From assembly GCF_000213175.1 (NCBI RefSeq), contig NW_009799100.1:1419887-1483886 (forward strand): 64,000 nt of DNA, written 5' to 3'. Below, one piece after another: positions 40,687-53,009 of this stretch (positions within the stretch are counted from its first letter, which is position 1; every line of letters begins with the position of its first letter). The notes below the pieces were generated by a model that had not been told where the DNA came from, did no database searches, and saw only the letters and a list, made by a program, of their open reading frames with translations. Position numbers and translations under genes: made by a program. Origin of the DNA: Neurospora tetrasperma FGSC 2508 (Eukaryota > Ascomycota > Sordariomycetes > Sordariales > Sordariaceae).

Positions 40687-43114
40687 GTTGTGGTGATCCT
40701 GTCAGGTACTGGTCATGACAATTGGCGGGACAGGATGAGCAATTGAGCTCTGGGAGAGGCCGGGGTGGTGGAAGCTTGCTCGGATTGGGATATTGAGGTA
40801 TGTGTGGCCCAGGACCTGAGGTGAGGTTCAGATTGGATGCGCTTCCAAGGTCGCGTTCTCCACGTCCAGATCGCGTCCGATGTGAAGTCTTTGCCCCCTC
40901 TCCGCTACAGCTGCCGTCCACTGCCGTCCAGCTGCCTATTTCCTGGCTTGGATTGGGCCACTAAGTTTCCTATCTCCGGGGTCTGTTTACCTGCAACAAG
41001 GAACGGGGAAAAGGGCCTGAAAACAGAGCTGGAAAAAGAAGAAAAAGCCAAGGGACGGGAATCGTCAAGAAGCCAAAAGACGGGGTTCTGCGAATCAAGA
41101 CAAGGCTTTGCACATCTGGCCTGTCTTCAGTTCTATGATGGGACCAGGCAAGCGACGCCAGGGCAGAGGATGGAAATGCTGTAGCGGAACGAAGGGAGTG
41201 GGGATGAGTAAAGTATTTAAAAAGGCGATATGCACCATCTGGATTTCGCGCCCGTGCCTGTGGGACCCATTCACCAAAAAGGAGCATGGGTGAGCGTTCC
41301 TGGCTTTTTTTTCTGTCCGGACGACAACTCTCAGCCAAGGAAGTTGGAGGTAGAAAGACGCGATTCTCCATTGTGGCCCTGAGACCCGGACGTGCCTGCG
41401 GTTCCATCCGTTCAACGCGGCGCTGGCAGCAGCCTGTAAGCTGGCGTACTTGAGCCTTTAGTCGTGCCTGTCGTGCCACGCAGGACAGTGTCTGGATCGC
41501 GCTTTTGGCGTTGGGTGGAGGACTGCCTGGCAGCGTGTCCAGCAGTGCCACTGGCGGGCGGGAACCAGGCAACACCACGCATTCTTGGGGGTCCGTCTGG
41601 TCTGCTAGCGGCTGTACCGCACTGTCATGCCACTGCTGGGCAAGGCGATCAGCGGAAGCTACAGCGCAGGCACAGGCGGGCCGAGTTACGGCGGGAGGTC
41701 GGGGATGGAATACCTGCCCCTGCCCTGGAGGTGCCCGCATGCTCGGCACCCGACACCCGGACCTTTTCCCTGCTCTCAGATCACAGCAAACCTCCAGCTC
41801 CACTCGTGCCTCCGTTTGTCCATTAGGTATCTTGTTAAGGTAGTCATTTTCCCACTCCTTTTCAGTTATTTCTATTGTATCCGCCATTCTCTGGTGAACA
41901 ACCATTATTCATGGAGCGGAAGATCAAGGTCAATAGACGCTTTCTTATTCACACTTTCATGGATCTCAGGCAGCTGATCGACTGGCATTGAGAGTTCATC
42001 CATTTCAGTTGCTTTATGACGTCCTTGCTTTTTCCAACATTCAAATATTCACAAGAGTTCCCACGAACATGCTGGATTGTTTACTCTACGATTACCGCTA
42101 CTCCTCATGACGGTCGTATTCATCAAATTCATGATCGATGGCGTTTCCACCATTGAAAAAGCTCGGATTGTGCAGAGCCCCCCTTGGCTCTTCTCTTCTG
42201 ATAATGCAATGGCACCCGAGGTCTCTACAATATTTGCATATCAGCTTGTTTCCTTCCACGGCAATACATAACGGGATGTCCAAACAATAGTAACTCACCA
42301 ACCACCTGCCAGTTTCCCAAAGTCCGAGTCTGGCGCGTTTACACCGCGACGCAACGTGCAAAGCTTGGTTCGCTCCACCTCCGTACCCGGTCAGCAGGTA
42401 CTAGTACTTACCCCTCGATCCTTCAGTTTTCGGTCAAGCTGTTCCAGCCTTTATATTGCCGAGCAATGGAATGGATGACCGCTCGAACGGACAACAACCT
42501 CCCTTTTGCGCCATCTCGAGTTCTCGAGCTGTTTTCACTTGGGCTTCAGTACAGCTCTCCTACTTGGACTGAATACAGGCTCACTACCTCTACCCACCAC
42601 ATGCATACAAATGGTGTTTCCTATAAAGTGACTTGATGACTATCTCGATCGAAATCCTTAGTCAACATTTCGGGTCAACTGCTCTCTTCAACCCCCCCAT
42701 TTTGTTCGACTCACACTCAAAGAGCATGCCATGCGCTGTCTCAAAGCCCACCCCGTACCTTGCATTATAATTGTGTTTTCGTCATTAGCTAGGGCGGAGA
42801 CCGATCCCTTGCTTGGTAGTGATGCAAGCACTTAAACTGTTGAAGAACAGCCGAGGTTCATAGTTGCCATGGTGAACAGCGATTGACCATTACTTTAGGT
42901 CCCAATGTTAATAAAATCCCATGCCCTGTTGTCATTACCATTAATTATCCAATGTCCATGATTCCAATCCATGAATTGATCGAATTGTTTGTCCTAAATC
43001 CAAACCCCCTAAGAAAAAAAATCCCTAAAACAGAGCTGCTGCTATATATTGAGGAGCCAACCACCCCTCAGAATTCCACAAGGCACCTTTGACCAAAACT
43101 ACTATGCATCGTCG
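40687..43114. other. 2.4-kb spacer upstream of the FHA gene
   Basis: It includes the FHA promoter and probably a long leader, with pyrimidine-rich patches on the minus strand. Overlapping long frames on both strands (41.0-41.9 kb) reflect high GC and lack domains. The right half (42.0-43.1 kb) is AT-richer, with nothing recognisable. Confidence 0.35.
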
Positions 43115-44172
43115 TCAGAGGTCACCGCCCCCAAGCATAATCGGCCTCGGAGCACTCTTCTTGGCCTTCTTTATCGGCCCAAAGAACTCGGCAAACGTCT
43201 CATTCAGCAACTGGTCCGTAAGCTGCATATGATCGCCCGGCACCGTGCGGAAGTGCAATCCGCCTTTGCGATCCAACTCACGCAGCCCGATCCAGTCCTC
43301 CGAGTACATCTTCCTCGCACGGAGGGGCGTGATCTCGGTGCCATTAACCTCTTCAAACCAAGCTGTCTCCTTGGGTACCACCGTCGTGTCGTCCTCAAAC
43401 ATGTACAGTACCAGATTCTCCAGCTTGGCCAGGTTCTCCCTGTAGGTCCGATTCTTGAACATCCGCTCATTGTTGATGTCAGCTAGGAAATTGGAGTGCT
43501 CGAGATATTGCTCGTACTCGTCCAGGTTACGATAGTACTGCGCGGGTACGAGCCGGCTCTGGACGAACTGCGTCCAGGCGTTGCCCTTGAGCAGCGCCAT
43601 GGCGCCGCGGCAAACCCAGTCGGACCAGGGGCAGTCGCGGAAGGCGCTGATGCCGTTGTGTTGGGAGCCAAAAGTAACAAGGTTGCGGACGGGTGGATTG
43701 TTGCAACGCTCGATGTACCCCCGCAGAAACTGGCCGCCTTGGCTGAAGCCGAGGGCGTCGATGGCGGGCGCGGTAGAGAGGATCGGGTGCGCGGCGATGT
43801 CGGCACAGGCTTTGGCAACTTGCTCGGTCACGTTGCCGAGGAAGGTGGCGGAACGATCGCGGCTGCCGTCATCGTCCATGCGGATAAAGTAGATGAGCGT
43901 GCCGGGGTTGATGGCGTCGGCAAGGGCGCCGACTTCACGCAGGCCGGCGGCCGAGTAGCTGTCTCCTAGGCCTGTAACGGGAGATGGTTAGTTGCGAACA
44001 GCTGTTGGAGATGACGCATAAGTCTACCGGGCTTACCATGCCAGATGACCAGCGGCAGTGGTGTGTCGTCGATGTCGTCGTCGTTGAGTGGCTTCTGTAC
44101 GGGACTGGCCAGCGCGGCTGCGATAAGCGAGCCGCTGGTAAGCAACAGCTTCAGCTGCTTGGAGATTGCCAT
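43115..44172 (-). CDS. Palmitoyl-protein thioesterase (PPT1-like)
   Basis: A lysosome/vacuole or secretory-route enzyme removing fatty acyl groups from cysteine of modified proteins. Exons 44172-44037 and 43971-43115 with a 65-bp intron (CTAAC branch, TTACAG) give 330 residues. A signal peptide lies at about 1-22. The first conserved block is VIWHGLGDSY, which the splice restores. The nucleophile elbow is LGFSQGGQ with S122, the acid lies in MFEDDTTVVPKETAWF, and the histidine is in VPGDHM. CNNPPVRNLVTFGSQHNGI is a family hallmark. The closing section is short and basic. N-glycosylation sequons (for example NRT, NGT) fit a secretory path. The assignment is firm. Confidence 0.92.
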
Positions 44173-44948
44173 TATCGTCCCTAAAGTTTCAATGGCTTTC
44201 GGTTGGTTTGGGGATTGAATTTGACACCGCTGAACTAGCGAATTCAACAACGACAAGCACGCGAAGAAGCAGTAGACGTCCAGGCGGCTAGCAAGGTGTC
44301 TGTGTTGTTCCTCGTGACGATGCGCCAGCATCGATGCCAGCACCGCTTGCGGCTTATCAGTTGCCGGATGCGCCGGCAGGCAAGTTTGGCAACGCATGAC
44401 CCGGCTAATAGTGGGAAGCTATGCGCTTTGAAGTTTCCCATTGGTCAGAAGCTGCGAGTCCCTTGCTGGCCTACACGACGTACGTCGAGAGGCTCATCTT
44501 CCAACTTCCACTTGTCCAACCCTCCGATCCAACTTCATCCCTCTCTTTCTTTCACATCCGCTGTGGTTTTGCTTCCATCAAACTGGCTAACTCTGCCACT
44601 CGGTTGGCATTCCACTATCACATTTCCCATTTCTATCGTTATAGTCCTCGTTATCCTTGCTCAAACTCACGCTTTGTTCCCCCCTCCTCAGAACTTCCCC
44701 CTGACCGCAAGAGCCAAACATACCTTATTCATCGCACACCACCACTTCGATCCATCATAATTATCACCAAGTCATCATCTTGGCGATAGCCTCAGGTCAC
44801 TACACGAATGGGACGAACACCATACAAGCACCGACGTAGTCTCTATCTGTAATCCTCTTTCCCAGAGTGCTATTATCAATCGCGTGGTGTCGGCTGCAGC
44901 TGGTGCTGGTTCTTGTGTCCACTGTTAGCACTCATTTCCAACAACGAA
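44173..44948. promoter_or_regulatory. PPT1 upstream region
   Basis: 5' flank of the thioesterase gene with pyrimidine-rich tracts at about 44500-44760, then the short lead-in to tRNA-Leu. No coding support. Confidence 0.35.
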
Positions 44949-45058
44949 GGCAAGATGGCCGAGCGGTCTAAGGCGCCACGTTAAGGTTAACCCTTAATCT
45001 GAGTTACAACTCAAATCCGTGGTCCGAAAGGGCGTGGGTTCGAATCCCACTCTTGTCA
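44949..45058 (+). tRNA. tRNA-Leu(AAG) with a 30-nt intron
   Basis: A type II tRNA. The acceptor GGCAAGA pairs with TCTTGTC, the D region is GCCGAGCGGTCTAAGGC, the anticodon stem CCACG/CGTGG, there is a long variable arm (TCCGAAAGGGC), and the T arm is GTGGG-TTCGAAT-CCCAC with discriminator A. Anticodon AAG is at 44983-44985. The intron, after position 37, is 44987-45016. A Pol III T-run starts at 45063. Confidence 0.93.
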
Positions 45059-45732
45059 TAATCTTTTGCACTTTTGTTGTTCTGGTGATGCTCCAGATAC
45101 TGAACTTCACTTTTTTTTTTTTGCTGGCGTCTAAACCACAATGGAAGTTTCAAATGGTTGACTTTTGGTATTGGTCAATTTGGTAGTTCAGGACGTGACT
45201 ACCCTTAGCATTTATGTGGCATCTTGAAGGGTCTATTGGTGTGAGCCTTTGGTTGATTCCAGGCATTTGGATATCAAGGGTTCGTATTTCACTTGATGGA
45301 AGGTGCTTAATATGGTCAATAGTACGCAAACCCAAAACACGCAGGACATGTATTTGATTTAGGACAAGACTTATGATTTGTCTTTAGGAACTTTGAGCAA
45401 GGGCTCATGCAAAGGATCAAATCACCACACCAGCAGCATTGGACCGTATAACCACGTTGTTCTGTTCTGCGAGTTGCAGGATTCGACTTCGGAGTACCAG
45501 TGTTCATATTTGAGCCGGATAAACTTATTCTTCCTTCCAGGCTTTCATATCAAGAACTATCAGGATCGAACGTGAATATCTCGCATGTTGTTAACAAGCC
45601 ACGGCAAAGTGGGAACTCGACTTCATACAGTCAACATCTGCCTATACCACTTAAGTGGTACATACAAACCAGGGACTCGTTGCGAGGGCATCCTGATCAT
45701 CCCAGGCCCAACATAAACATCAATACCCAAAG
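45059..45732. other. Spacer, tRNA-Leu to receptor gene 3' end
   Basis: AT-richer than its surroundings, with a T10+ tract near 45111. No gene is supported. Confidence 0.35.
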
Positions 45733-47712
45733 CTATCGTCGGCTTGAAGAAAATACTTCGGGTTCTGCACAACCGTCCCTTTTCATCGTACGGTCCTCAA
45801 AGCTCAACCCGAACCCATTTCTCTTCTCGGTACTATCCAGCGAAGAAGTTGCCAATATCCTCACACCCGCAGACTGCCGTTCCACGTCATCCACCTCCAA
45901 AACCTCCAGATCGGTACTCCTAGCACTACTGCGGAAGCTCCCAAGCACAATGTCCCTCTCACTCTCCGTTTCTGTCGCCCTTGCCCTTGTCCACGGGCCT
46001 CTGTCCCGGCCGGTCATACCTCTCGACTGTCCCTGCCATTGATATTGATGCGTTCCAGGCTTGAGAACATTTCGTTCTGCTCCATTACTAACGCCATCAC
46101 CGGCACCGGCACCAACACCAACACCGTGACTACCGTTGCTCTTCCCGATGTTACTCTCCAATATGGGGAATACCCTGACCAGCAACTGGCGCATGGCAGG
46201 CAAACAGGCGCAAATGACGGCAACGTGGTATTCGACGGCGGACCAAACGGCCACGGGGTAGTAGTCCCAGGTTACGTTGGTCGAAGGCTGGAAGGCGAGG
46301 AGGGAATGGAGGCGGATTATGGAGATCATTGTGTCGCTGGGGAAAGTATTAGCAACGGGCCCGGGTAAGGGGGGCAAAAGGGTGAGGAACACCACGAGAT
46401 GGAAGATATCAAGAGGCAGAGAGAAGAAACTTACAAAACTCCTACACACAACATCAAACCCACCGCCAACTTCTTCTTCCAATCCATGTTAAGTTTCCGG
46501 AGCTGAGACAGCGGGATAGCCATGATCCAGAGGTCGAGGACGATGGTGACGATGGATAGGGTCCATGCCGAGGCGTTGATGTTGTCACTGTCATGTTTTG
46601 TTTTCACGATTAGCAATCTGTTCCTCTTCCTTTTCTTTTCCCTCCATTTCCCCCGCCCTTTTCACTTCTTTTCTCTATTCTCCCCCCTCTTAACACAAAA
46701 AACCAAAGAAAAATGAAAGGCGAAACTCACCACCGCCCCTCATGCTCCCCATCCCACCCCTCCCAAAAAAACTTGACAGTCGGCTTACACCCCACCGGCA
46801 ACAAAAACACCCCTCCCACCAGGACCACCACCCCCATCGTGCCCCACAGCACCCTCCTCGTCCGCTTCGACCAATTCTCCCCAAAGATCCGCAAATACAT
46901 GAACAAAAACGGCATCTTCACATACGCCATGATGGCCACATAATACTCAATCAACACATAAAACACTTTCAGAAACCACGTCACCTCTGTGGGTGTCAAC
47001 GTCCACACATCCCTCCCGATCCCTGCGCGAGCGAGCGAGTGGGCGATGAGCACCGTGTAGGGGATTCCCAGGGGAATACTCAGAAAAATGACCCAGTCGT
47101 CGAGCCCGAGACGGCGGCCGCCGGAGGGGTGGGTGAGCAGTCGAAAGAAGAGGCGGGAGAGGACGAGGAGAGGACTGAGCGTGCCGAGGGTGAGTGTTAA
47201 GATTATTAATTGGGAGGAGCGGTTGCGGGGCGTGTCGTGGCAGAGGGTGGCGGTTTGGTTGAGGGCGGTTAGTAAGGGGATTGGGCGGCAGGAGGTGGTG
47301 AGGCAGGAGGTGAGGGAGGGGCGGTGGTGAGGGTCTGGAGAGCATAGACAGGTGAGGAGTTCGGAGGATGTTGAGGCGTTGTTGTTGTAGGAGCAGGGAA
47401 AGAGCGTGAGGAGCGGGGTTATGCACTCGTCCTGGGGATGGAAAGGGACTAGGGTATTAGCTTTCTTGGTCTGACGTTTAAGATGGGTGTGATAAGAGTA
47501 GTGTGGCTTGACTCGAGATTAATGATACTTAATGTAGTGTTCAGGGGTATACCTACCGCGCAACTAGGATAACCTTCCAAGATCTCTGAAATAACTGTCT
47601 TCGAGGTATTGTAGGCTCTCACCGGCGAGGAGAGAAGAATGAGGAACAGAAGAACTGCAATAAATAGATTCCAAAGTGACAAGGAGCGCCTCATGATTGA
47701 AGCAATGCCCAT
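45733..47712 (-). CDS. CFEM-domain, Pth11-like seven-TM receptor
   Basis: A fungal surface receptor of the Pth11-like class. Four exons, 47712-47557, 47431-46731, 46587-46435 and 46336-45733, with introns of 125, 143 and 98 bp, encode 537 residues. A signal peptide lies at about 8-32. The extracellular CFEM domain has all eight cysteines (51, 55, 65, 80, 82, 95, 100, 116), and splice 1 joins YPSCA to DECITP within it. Seven TM helices follow, with the usual LDDW before TM2, a GRCDNINASAWT loop restored by splice 2, and GVFDTMISIIRL restored by splice 3. The C-terminal tail of about 140 residues is Gly/Ser/Arg-rich and cytosolic. Related proteins in plant pathogens sense surface cues; the ligand here is unknown. 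An in-frame upstream ATG exists, but it does not fit the signal peptide. Confidence 0.88.
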
Positions 47713-49888
47713 TGTCTTTCTTTCCTGGCCCCTTGGCCCACGTATAGGTATGACCAGATCAAAAACCAAAACAAAAAGAGGCTCAAACCAGGATTGACGT
47801 TGAAGTAAAGTAAATAGAAATAAGTCAAGCTCGGCAGCTCCAGCTCCTAGAGCTAGTAAAATAGACAATGTGGTGAAACACGAAGCTTATTTCCCACGTG
47901 CTGCTGCTGCTGCTGTTGTCACATTGTGGAGAGATAGAGAAAAAGGAAGAATTTGAAAGTATCTGAACAATGGAGACAAATTGTGGTATTTGAGAATGAT
48001 CACAACCATGGAGGTACAGGTGGGAAGGAGTACAGAGGAAACCACAACGACGGCGTACACGGACGAAGACACGGAGAGCCGCAGAAGTAGTACTGTACTA
48101 GGTAGATCGTGTCACCGTCACTGGTGTCTGGTCTCTCAAGTCTCCCATAATATCAGGTAGTCTGCATGCATACACACATCTTGATATCGACTGCCAGCCT
48201 TTATAATATAGCATGTGATCTAAAGCAACCAGCCTACCCACATCCGTCTTCGGTATGGCTGTTCTATAGATGTCAGGCATATATGAAAGCATGGAAGCCA
48301 TGTTGTCAGAAGCACAGTGTCCCTGTGCTACCCGTCTCTGCATCTCTGGGTATGTGCGTTCCTTGTGTGTGTAACTGTAACAAACTTCGATTGTCCCACG
48401 AGCAGCAGGGAGTAGCAGCAGGTACAAAGTCCATCCAGCATCTATCTGTATGGGCGATGAAAGGGGAATTATCGACAAGGAGAAAGGAAAGGCTGCACAC
48501 CCAGAACACTCTACCCAGTATAGACAACCAAAGCCATTCGGCATCACTATCCCCATGCTCCCCGGTTATCGCCTTTGGGGTTGTATGAGTCCAGCTACAT
48601 GGGTTCCTGGGGCTCTCAAATCTATTGCATCCATTGGGTCGTTCGCCAGGTGCATTCCATATCTCTCGAAGTGCCTGTACCTGTGTCACTTACACAGCAG
48701 CAGCGCATATGTATGTGTAACATGTGTATAAAGAGATCCGGCTTCCTTCCTTTTGTCCTTCCTTTGCCCAAGTCCTTTGGTACTACCAAGTACCGGAAAT
48801 TGAGGTATGTAGAACGTAGAACAACGGGGCAAAGCCTCCTTGAGGTAGATCGTGTTGTGATACCTTGCTTCGGCTTTGTTTACTTCTTGAATTTGTGTCT
48901 CCCGGATTTGTGTAAGTCAAGAGAAGCGGCTATAAATTGACCGGGAGGATATCAGCCAAACTTGATAGTGGTTCCTTTGTAAGGATGCGTAACCTGATGC
49001 GTGCCAGGTTAGCACATATCAAAGCTACTTGGACGCGAGGACCCGACCCTCCTCCACCTCACAGTTCTGTTACCACCAATATGCAAGTGAGTATGGCCAT
49101 GCCCCTGAGCTGGGTGCAAAGTAGCAGCGCCTCCCCCATTGCTTTCATGCCGAATTACTGTTAAGGTTCCCCGATACAACCAAGTAGTTTCTGAGATGCT
49201 GAGAACCAACCCGCGCCTTATAAATTGCGTGGGTGTGTTGAGTTTGAGACCCCTGGGCAATACGGGAGGAGGGTATTCCCATATGATGCCACGTGTAAAG
49301 TGTGTGGAAGGGACGCGGATAAAACAAGACACGAGGGCTCGAGGATATCTGGATAGTTTACACATGCGAGTAGAGCCACGTGCATCGTGGTTTGGGTTTG
49401 ACCCTTGTAGCAGTCTGATATCGCCAGGGGCAGGCATCGCCACAGACACCCAGATTCCAGCCTTATGACGTGAAGAGAATGGGAAAGAAAGGTGCGATTG
49501 GTGGATAGAAGAGCGTGGCCCACATCGTCGACCTCAAAACTGTTACTCGATTCCCGGACTGACGCAGATGTCATGGGAGGGTTGCACTTGTTTGCCCTGG
49601 TGAATGGTCGTAGCGGTCTGCTCTTGTTTTGAACAAACAAATGCACCTAGCCGTCCAGATATTCAGGTCGGCATATAAGCCCATTCCGAAGTTCACCGCG
49701 AAGTTGGTTGCCATATGAAACCATATTGGGTCGACCGGGGAGATAGTCGAGATCTTAGCCAGGGACCATTCCCAAATAGTGTGCTTCATGAGGTGAATAT
49801 ATCAAGGCAGATCGAAGAAGGGTATTTTTGGTGAAAGACGCACGTTTATTTACAGCATAGGATCCTGAGTAAACCCACCTGAGAAGCC
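47713..49888. other. 2.2-kb spacer upstream of the receptor gene
   Basis: It contains the receptor promoter, a short GCT run (about 47898-47914) and otherwise only short overlapping frames without domains. The right edge is the 3' flank of the dihydroorotate dehydrogenase gene. Confidence 0.35.
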
Positions 49889-51382
49889 TTATGCCGACTT
49901 ATCGGCGAGCTTCTCCTTCATCTCGGACTTAATTCTGGTGATGGTGCCAGAACCGCCGTAGACCATGGCGGTGTACACCATGGCCACACTAGCACCAGCA
50001 TTGAGAACCCTCAAGGCCTGTTCACCGTTGGTGATTCCACCAGAGGCAAACAGAACCTTTTGCGCAGGGCTCTTGTCGGACTCGGACTTGAGAGCATAGC
50101 CGTCCAGCATCTTGCGGTACCTCCCAATCAAATTAACAGTACGATCGAAGAGAGCAGGGCCAGAGAAGCCTCCCTCCTCGTGGAGAATCTTGGGCTCGTC
50201 GTCGATCAGCTTGACGCCCTTGGGAACGATGCCGGTCCGGCGCTTGGTGGTGTTGCCGACAATAACACCGTCGACACCGCTGTTCCACACAGCCTCCACA
50301 ACGCCTTCCATCTGTGTGTCATCATCCTCATCGGGTGAAACCTTGACCATGACTCTCGGCTTGGTCTTCCTCTTGGTTTGCTGGGCCGCATCCACAACCG
50401 CAGAAAGAAGCTTGGTCAAAGGTTCGGTAGCCTGCAGGTCGCGTAGGCCGGGGGTGTTGGGGCTACTGACGTTGACGACAAGGACGTCGGCATAGGGGGC
50501 GAGCTTGTCGACACAGTAGACGTAGTCGCGAATAACCGCATTGACATCCTTCTCGTCCGTCTTCTTGTTCTTGGCGATCTGAACACACAAGAGACGGCCG
50601 GGGTGGAGACTGCCGGGAGGGATGCCATCAGTGCCCTCCTCGTTCAGCACCTCGTTGTCAGTGAGGCCGACAGAGCGGGCGAACTTGCGAAGGCGTTCGC
50701 GCAGGCGGGTAGCCATGGCGTCAGCGCCGCGGGAGTTGAGACCATAGCGGTTGATCAGACCGTCGACCGAGGGAATGCGGAAAACTCTGGGCTTGGGGTT
50801 GCCCTCCTGAGGGAAGGGAGTGCAGCCACCCACCTCGACGACACCGGCACCGAGGGCGAACAGGGGATCAGGGATCTCGGCGTCCTTGTCGAGACCAGCA
50901 GAGATGCCGATAGGGTTGAGGAGCTGCTTGCCGAAAACATTGACCGACAAGGGGCCGTTCGGACTCTCGGGAACCCTCTCGCGAATGTAGAGGCCAGTCT
51001 CATAGAGGCCCTTTAGGGCGGCGGTTCCAACATGGTGGGCTTCTTCGGCATCGGGGAAGATAGTGCGAAGGAGGGGAGGAACGAGGTACTGGTGGACGGA
51101 GGCGCGCGTGTCTGTCGCGTAGTAGTAGCCGACACCGAGGACGGCAGCAAGAGCGGTGGCATAGGCGGAGAGCTTTAGACGGCGGGAAAGGCTCGAGGGA
51201 TCGACGACGGCAGCTTTGGTGGGCTCGGTGGGGGTAGCCGTGGTGGTGGTGGTGGTCGTCGTCGTCATCGGCGTTGTTGTCGAGTTTGGGCGACGAGGAA
51301 AGGACTGGAATCTTGGCTTGGGCGCAAGAGGGCGGAGGGCCGCTGAGAGGGCAGGTCTTGTCCTGAGGTAGGGGGCGGCCAT
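49889..51382 (-). CDS. Dihydroorotate dehydrogenase (quinone), mitochondrial
   Basis: The fourth step of pyrimidine synthesis: dihydroorotate to orotate with ubiquinone, on the inner-membrane outer face. One frame, 497 residues from the ATG at 51382. An in-frame ATG 13 codons upstream is possible, but the chosen start gives a typical Arg/Ala-rich presequence. A Thr run and then a membrane helix (LSAYATALAAVLGVGYYYA) precede the class 2 catalytic domain: NPIGISAGLDKDAE, GGCTPFPQEGNPKPRVFR, NRYGLNS, VVNVSSPNTPGL with the class 2 catalytic Ser, and ASGGI near the FMN phosphate site. It corresponds to the gene called pyr-1 in Neurospora and URA9 in some yeasts. Loss would give uridine auxotrophy. 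Confidence 0.95.
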   Translation of the reverse strand: MAAPYLRTRPALSAALRPLAPKPRFQSFPRRPNSTTTPMTTTTTTTTTATPTEPTKAAVVDPSSLSRRLKLSAYATALAAVLGVGYYYATDTRASVHQYLVPPLLRTIFPDAEEAHHVGTAALKGLYETGLYIRERVPESPNGPLSVNVFGKQLLNPIGISAGLDKDAEIPDPLFALGAGVVEVGGCTPFPQEGNPKPRVFRIPSVDGLINRYGLNSRGADAMATRLRERLRKFARSVGLTDNEVLNEEGTDGIPPGSLHPGRLLCVQIAKNKKTDEKDVNAVIRDYVYCVDKLAPYADVLVVNVSSPNTPGLRDLQATEPLTKLLSAVVDAAQQTKRKTKPRVMVKVSPDEDDDTQMEGVVEAVWNSGVDGVIVGNTTKRRTGIVPKGVKLIDDEPKILHEEGGFSGPALFDRTVNLIGRYRKMLDGYALKSESDKSPAQKVLFASGGITNGEQALRVLNAGASVAMVYTAMVYGGSGTITRIKSEMKEKLADKSA

Positions 51383-52085
51383 TGTGAGGGCTGTCGAGTG
51401 TTTGCTGGACCAAGCGAACACTCAATGTTTTGGCGGAGAAGAGAGAGGAAGGTTGGCTTGTGTTGAGACTCGAAGCGGGAGGAGAAGCGAGAGCCAAGGG
51501 AAGGGTGGAGTTGAACGGCGACGGGCGATTAGATGGGACGGGGACGACTCGGAGCCGGAAGCTCATGAGGTGCCCTGTCGTTCCACTTGTACCGAAACTC
51601 CAGCCGCTGTCTGAACCCGACTCAGACCACCGAGAGCGGAGACCCCACCAGTTTTGGGCTGATGTCAACTAGAGAACAGCTGACTCCACCACCACTATAA
51701 TTCCCACCCACTGCCATGTGCCCCTGGGTTGCCCTGATTGATGATGGAATGGAGGTCGTTCCCGTCATCAGTGCCCGGGCGCCTTCTTTAAAAACGTGAA
51801 CATTGACACAGCCTCATCTGACTGTGTTCCTCCTCGTTTATTACGGTACCATGTTCCAGTCGGAAAGAACAGCTGAGATTCAAGAAAAACAACAAAATTG
51901 TATTCGCTCAACTGAAACGATACAGGTATCTCTATGTCGATGCAACCAACAAAAAAGACCGCCCCATGAACGCCGACCCATGCAATGATGTCTACAACTA
52001 TGCAACCCCAAAATTGGCAAAAATAACCACCCTTCCTCTAGCTCCCCGGTGAAAATGCTCCCTCCTCTTATCGCCGCCGTATTCG
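51383..52085. promoter_or_regulatory. Dihydroorotate dehydrogenase upstream region
   Basis: 5' flank of the dehydrogenase gene and, at the right, the 3' flank of the Mpv17-type gene. No coding frame is supported. Confidence 0.4.
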
Positions 52086-53009
52086 CTAATTCGCAGCCGC
52101 CATCGCCATCTCTGGTCGCGTCGAAAGCTCTACCTGTCGCGCCTTCAACTGGGTGGGTTCCGCTTCCATCGCTTTTGCCGCCAGTGCCGGCGCTGGTTGT
52201 TCGATCGCCTTCCCATCCTCGGCCCTCCGATTCAAGAAACTCAGATACGTCTGCCATCCAACCGCGACCACACCCGCAAACAGCGACCGGTACTCCATCG
52301 GGATGAACGTGAAGCTGAATGCCGTCACGGCTGGCCATAGCTTGCACGAGTTGACAAAGCTCACGGGTACCGTGACCCGGATGCGCTCCACGATATCCTT
52401 CCAGCTCTCACCCGCGAGAACAGCCTGCATGCCGAAGAAGTACGAGTTGAAGATTGGGGTGAAGCAGAGCTGGTTGACCACCACCTTGGTGCCCAGCGAG
52501 AGGATGCGCGACGAGTAATTAAAGTTGTTGGACAACCACAACGTCCTGCAGGCGCAAACCAAAACACGTCAGCCTTGAGTTCTTTCTCTGATCGCATCAT
52601 CATATGTACAAGACAAGACGAAAACATAGAGGAGGGCTTGCGCCTACCATCTGAAACTGGGAATCGACGATATCGACCCGATGATCAGCGACCGCACCGT
52701 CCGCTTGGGATCATAGTCCTTCCCGCCCATCCTCTGCGCCGAAATATCAGAAAAGAAGTAGATGACCAGCGACGTGGCCACCTGGGTGGTGTATGGTCTC
52801 TTGCGCTGGGCGCGCGCATATGCGAAGGCTGCCCTCGTCAAGGGCCCGAGCCGCTGCCAGAAGGGAAGGTTAGGGACATTGCCCGGTGTCGGGATCTGCT
52901 CGCCGGCTGTGGGAGGTTTGGTTGAGTATTGCGCCCGACGCTGGCGGACATGGCGAAGAAACTCGACTTTGCGCCGAAGTACGGTTCGAAGTAGTGAGTC
53001 GGCTGCCAT
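52086..53009 (-). CDS. Mpv17/PMP22-family membrane protein (Sym1-like)
   Basis: A four-helix membrane protein of mitochondria or peroxisomes; yeast Sym1 and mammalian Mpv17 act at the mitochondrial inner membrane. Exons 53009-52648 and 52545-52086 with a 102-bp intron (GTAGGC donor, CTGCAG acceptor) give 273 residues, longer than the usual 180-200 because of an Arg-rich N-terminal part of about 75 residues and an Ala/Glu-rich tail. The family core starts at YTTQVATSLVIYFFSDISAQ, continues through the splice (SFRW-TLWLSNN), and ends with the signature CKLWPAVTAF, then FIPMEYRSLFAG, then GWQTYLSFLNRR. The N-terminal extension is consistent with a mitochondrial presequence. Confidence 0.9.

Noticed and set aside
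40970-41905. 311-codon minus-strand frame upstream of the FHA gene
   Set aside because: High Pro/Arg/Ser composition with no domain or splice structure, and equally long frames overlap on the other strand. It lies where the FHA promoter and leader are expected.
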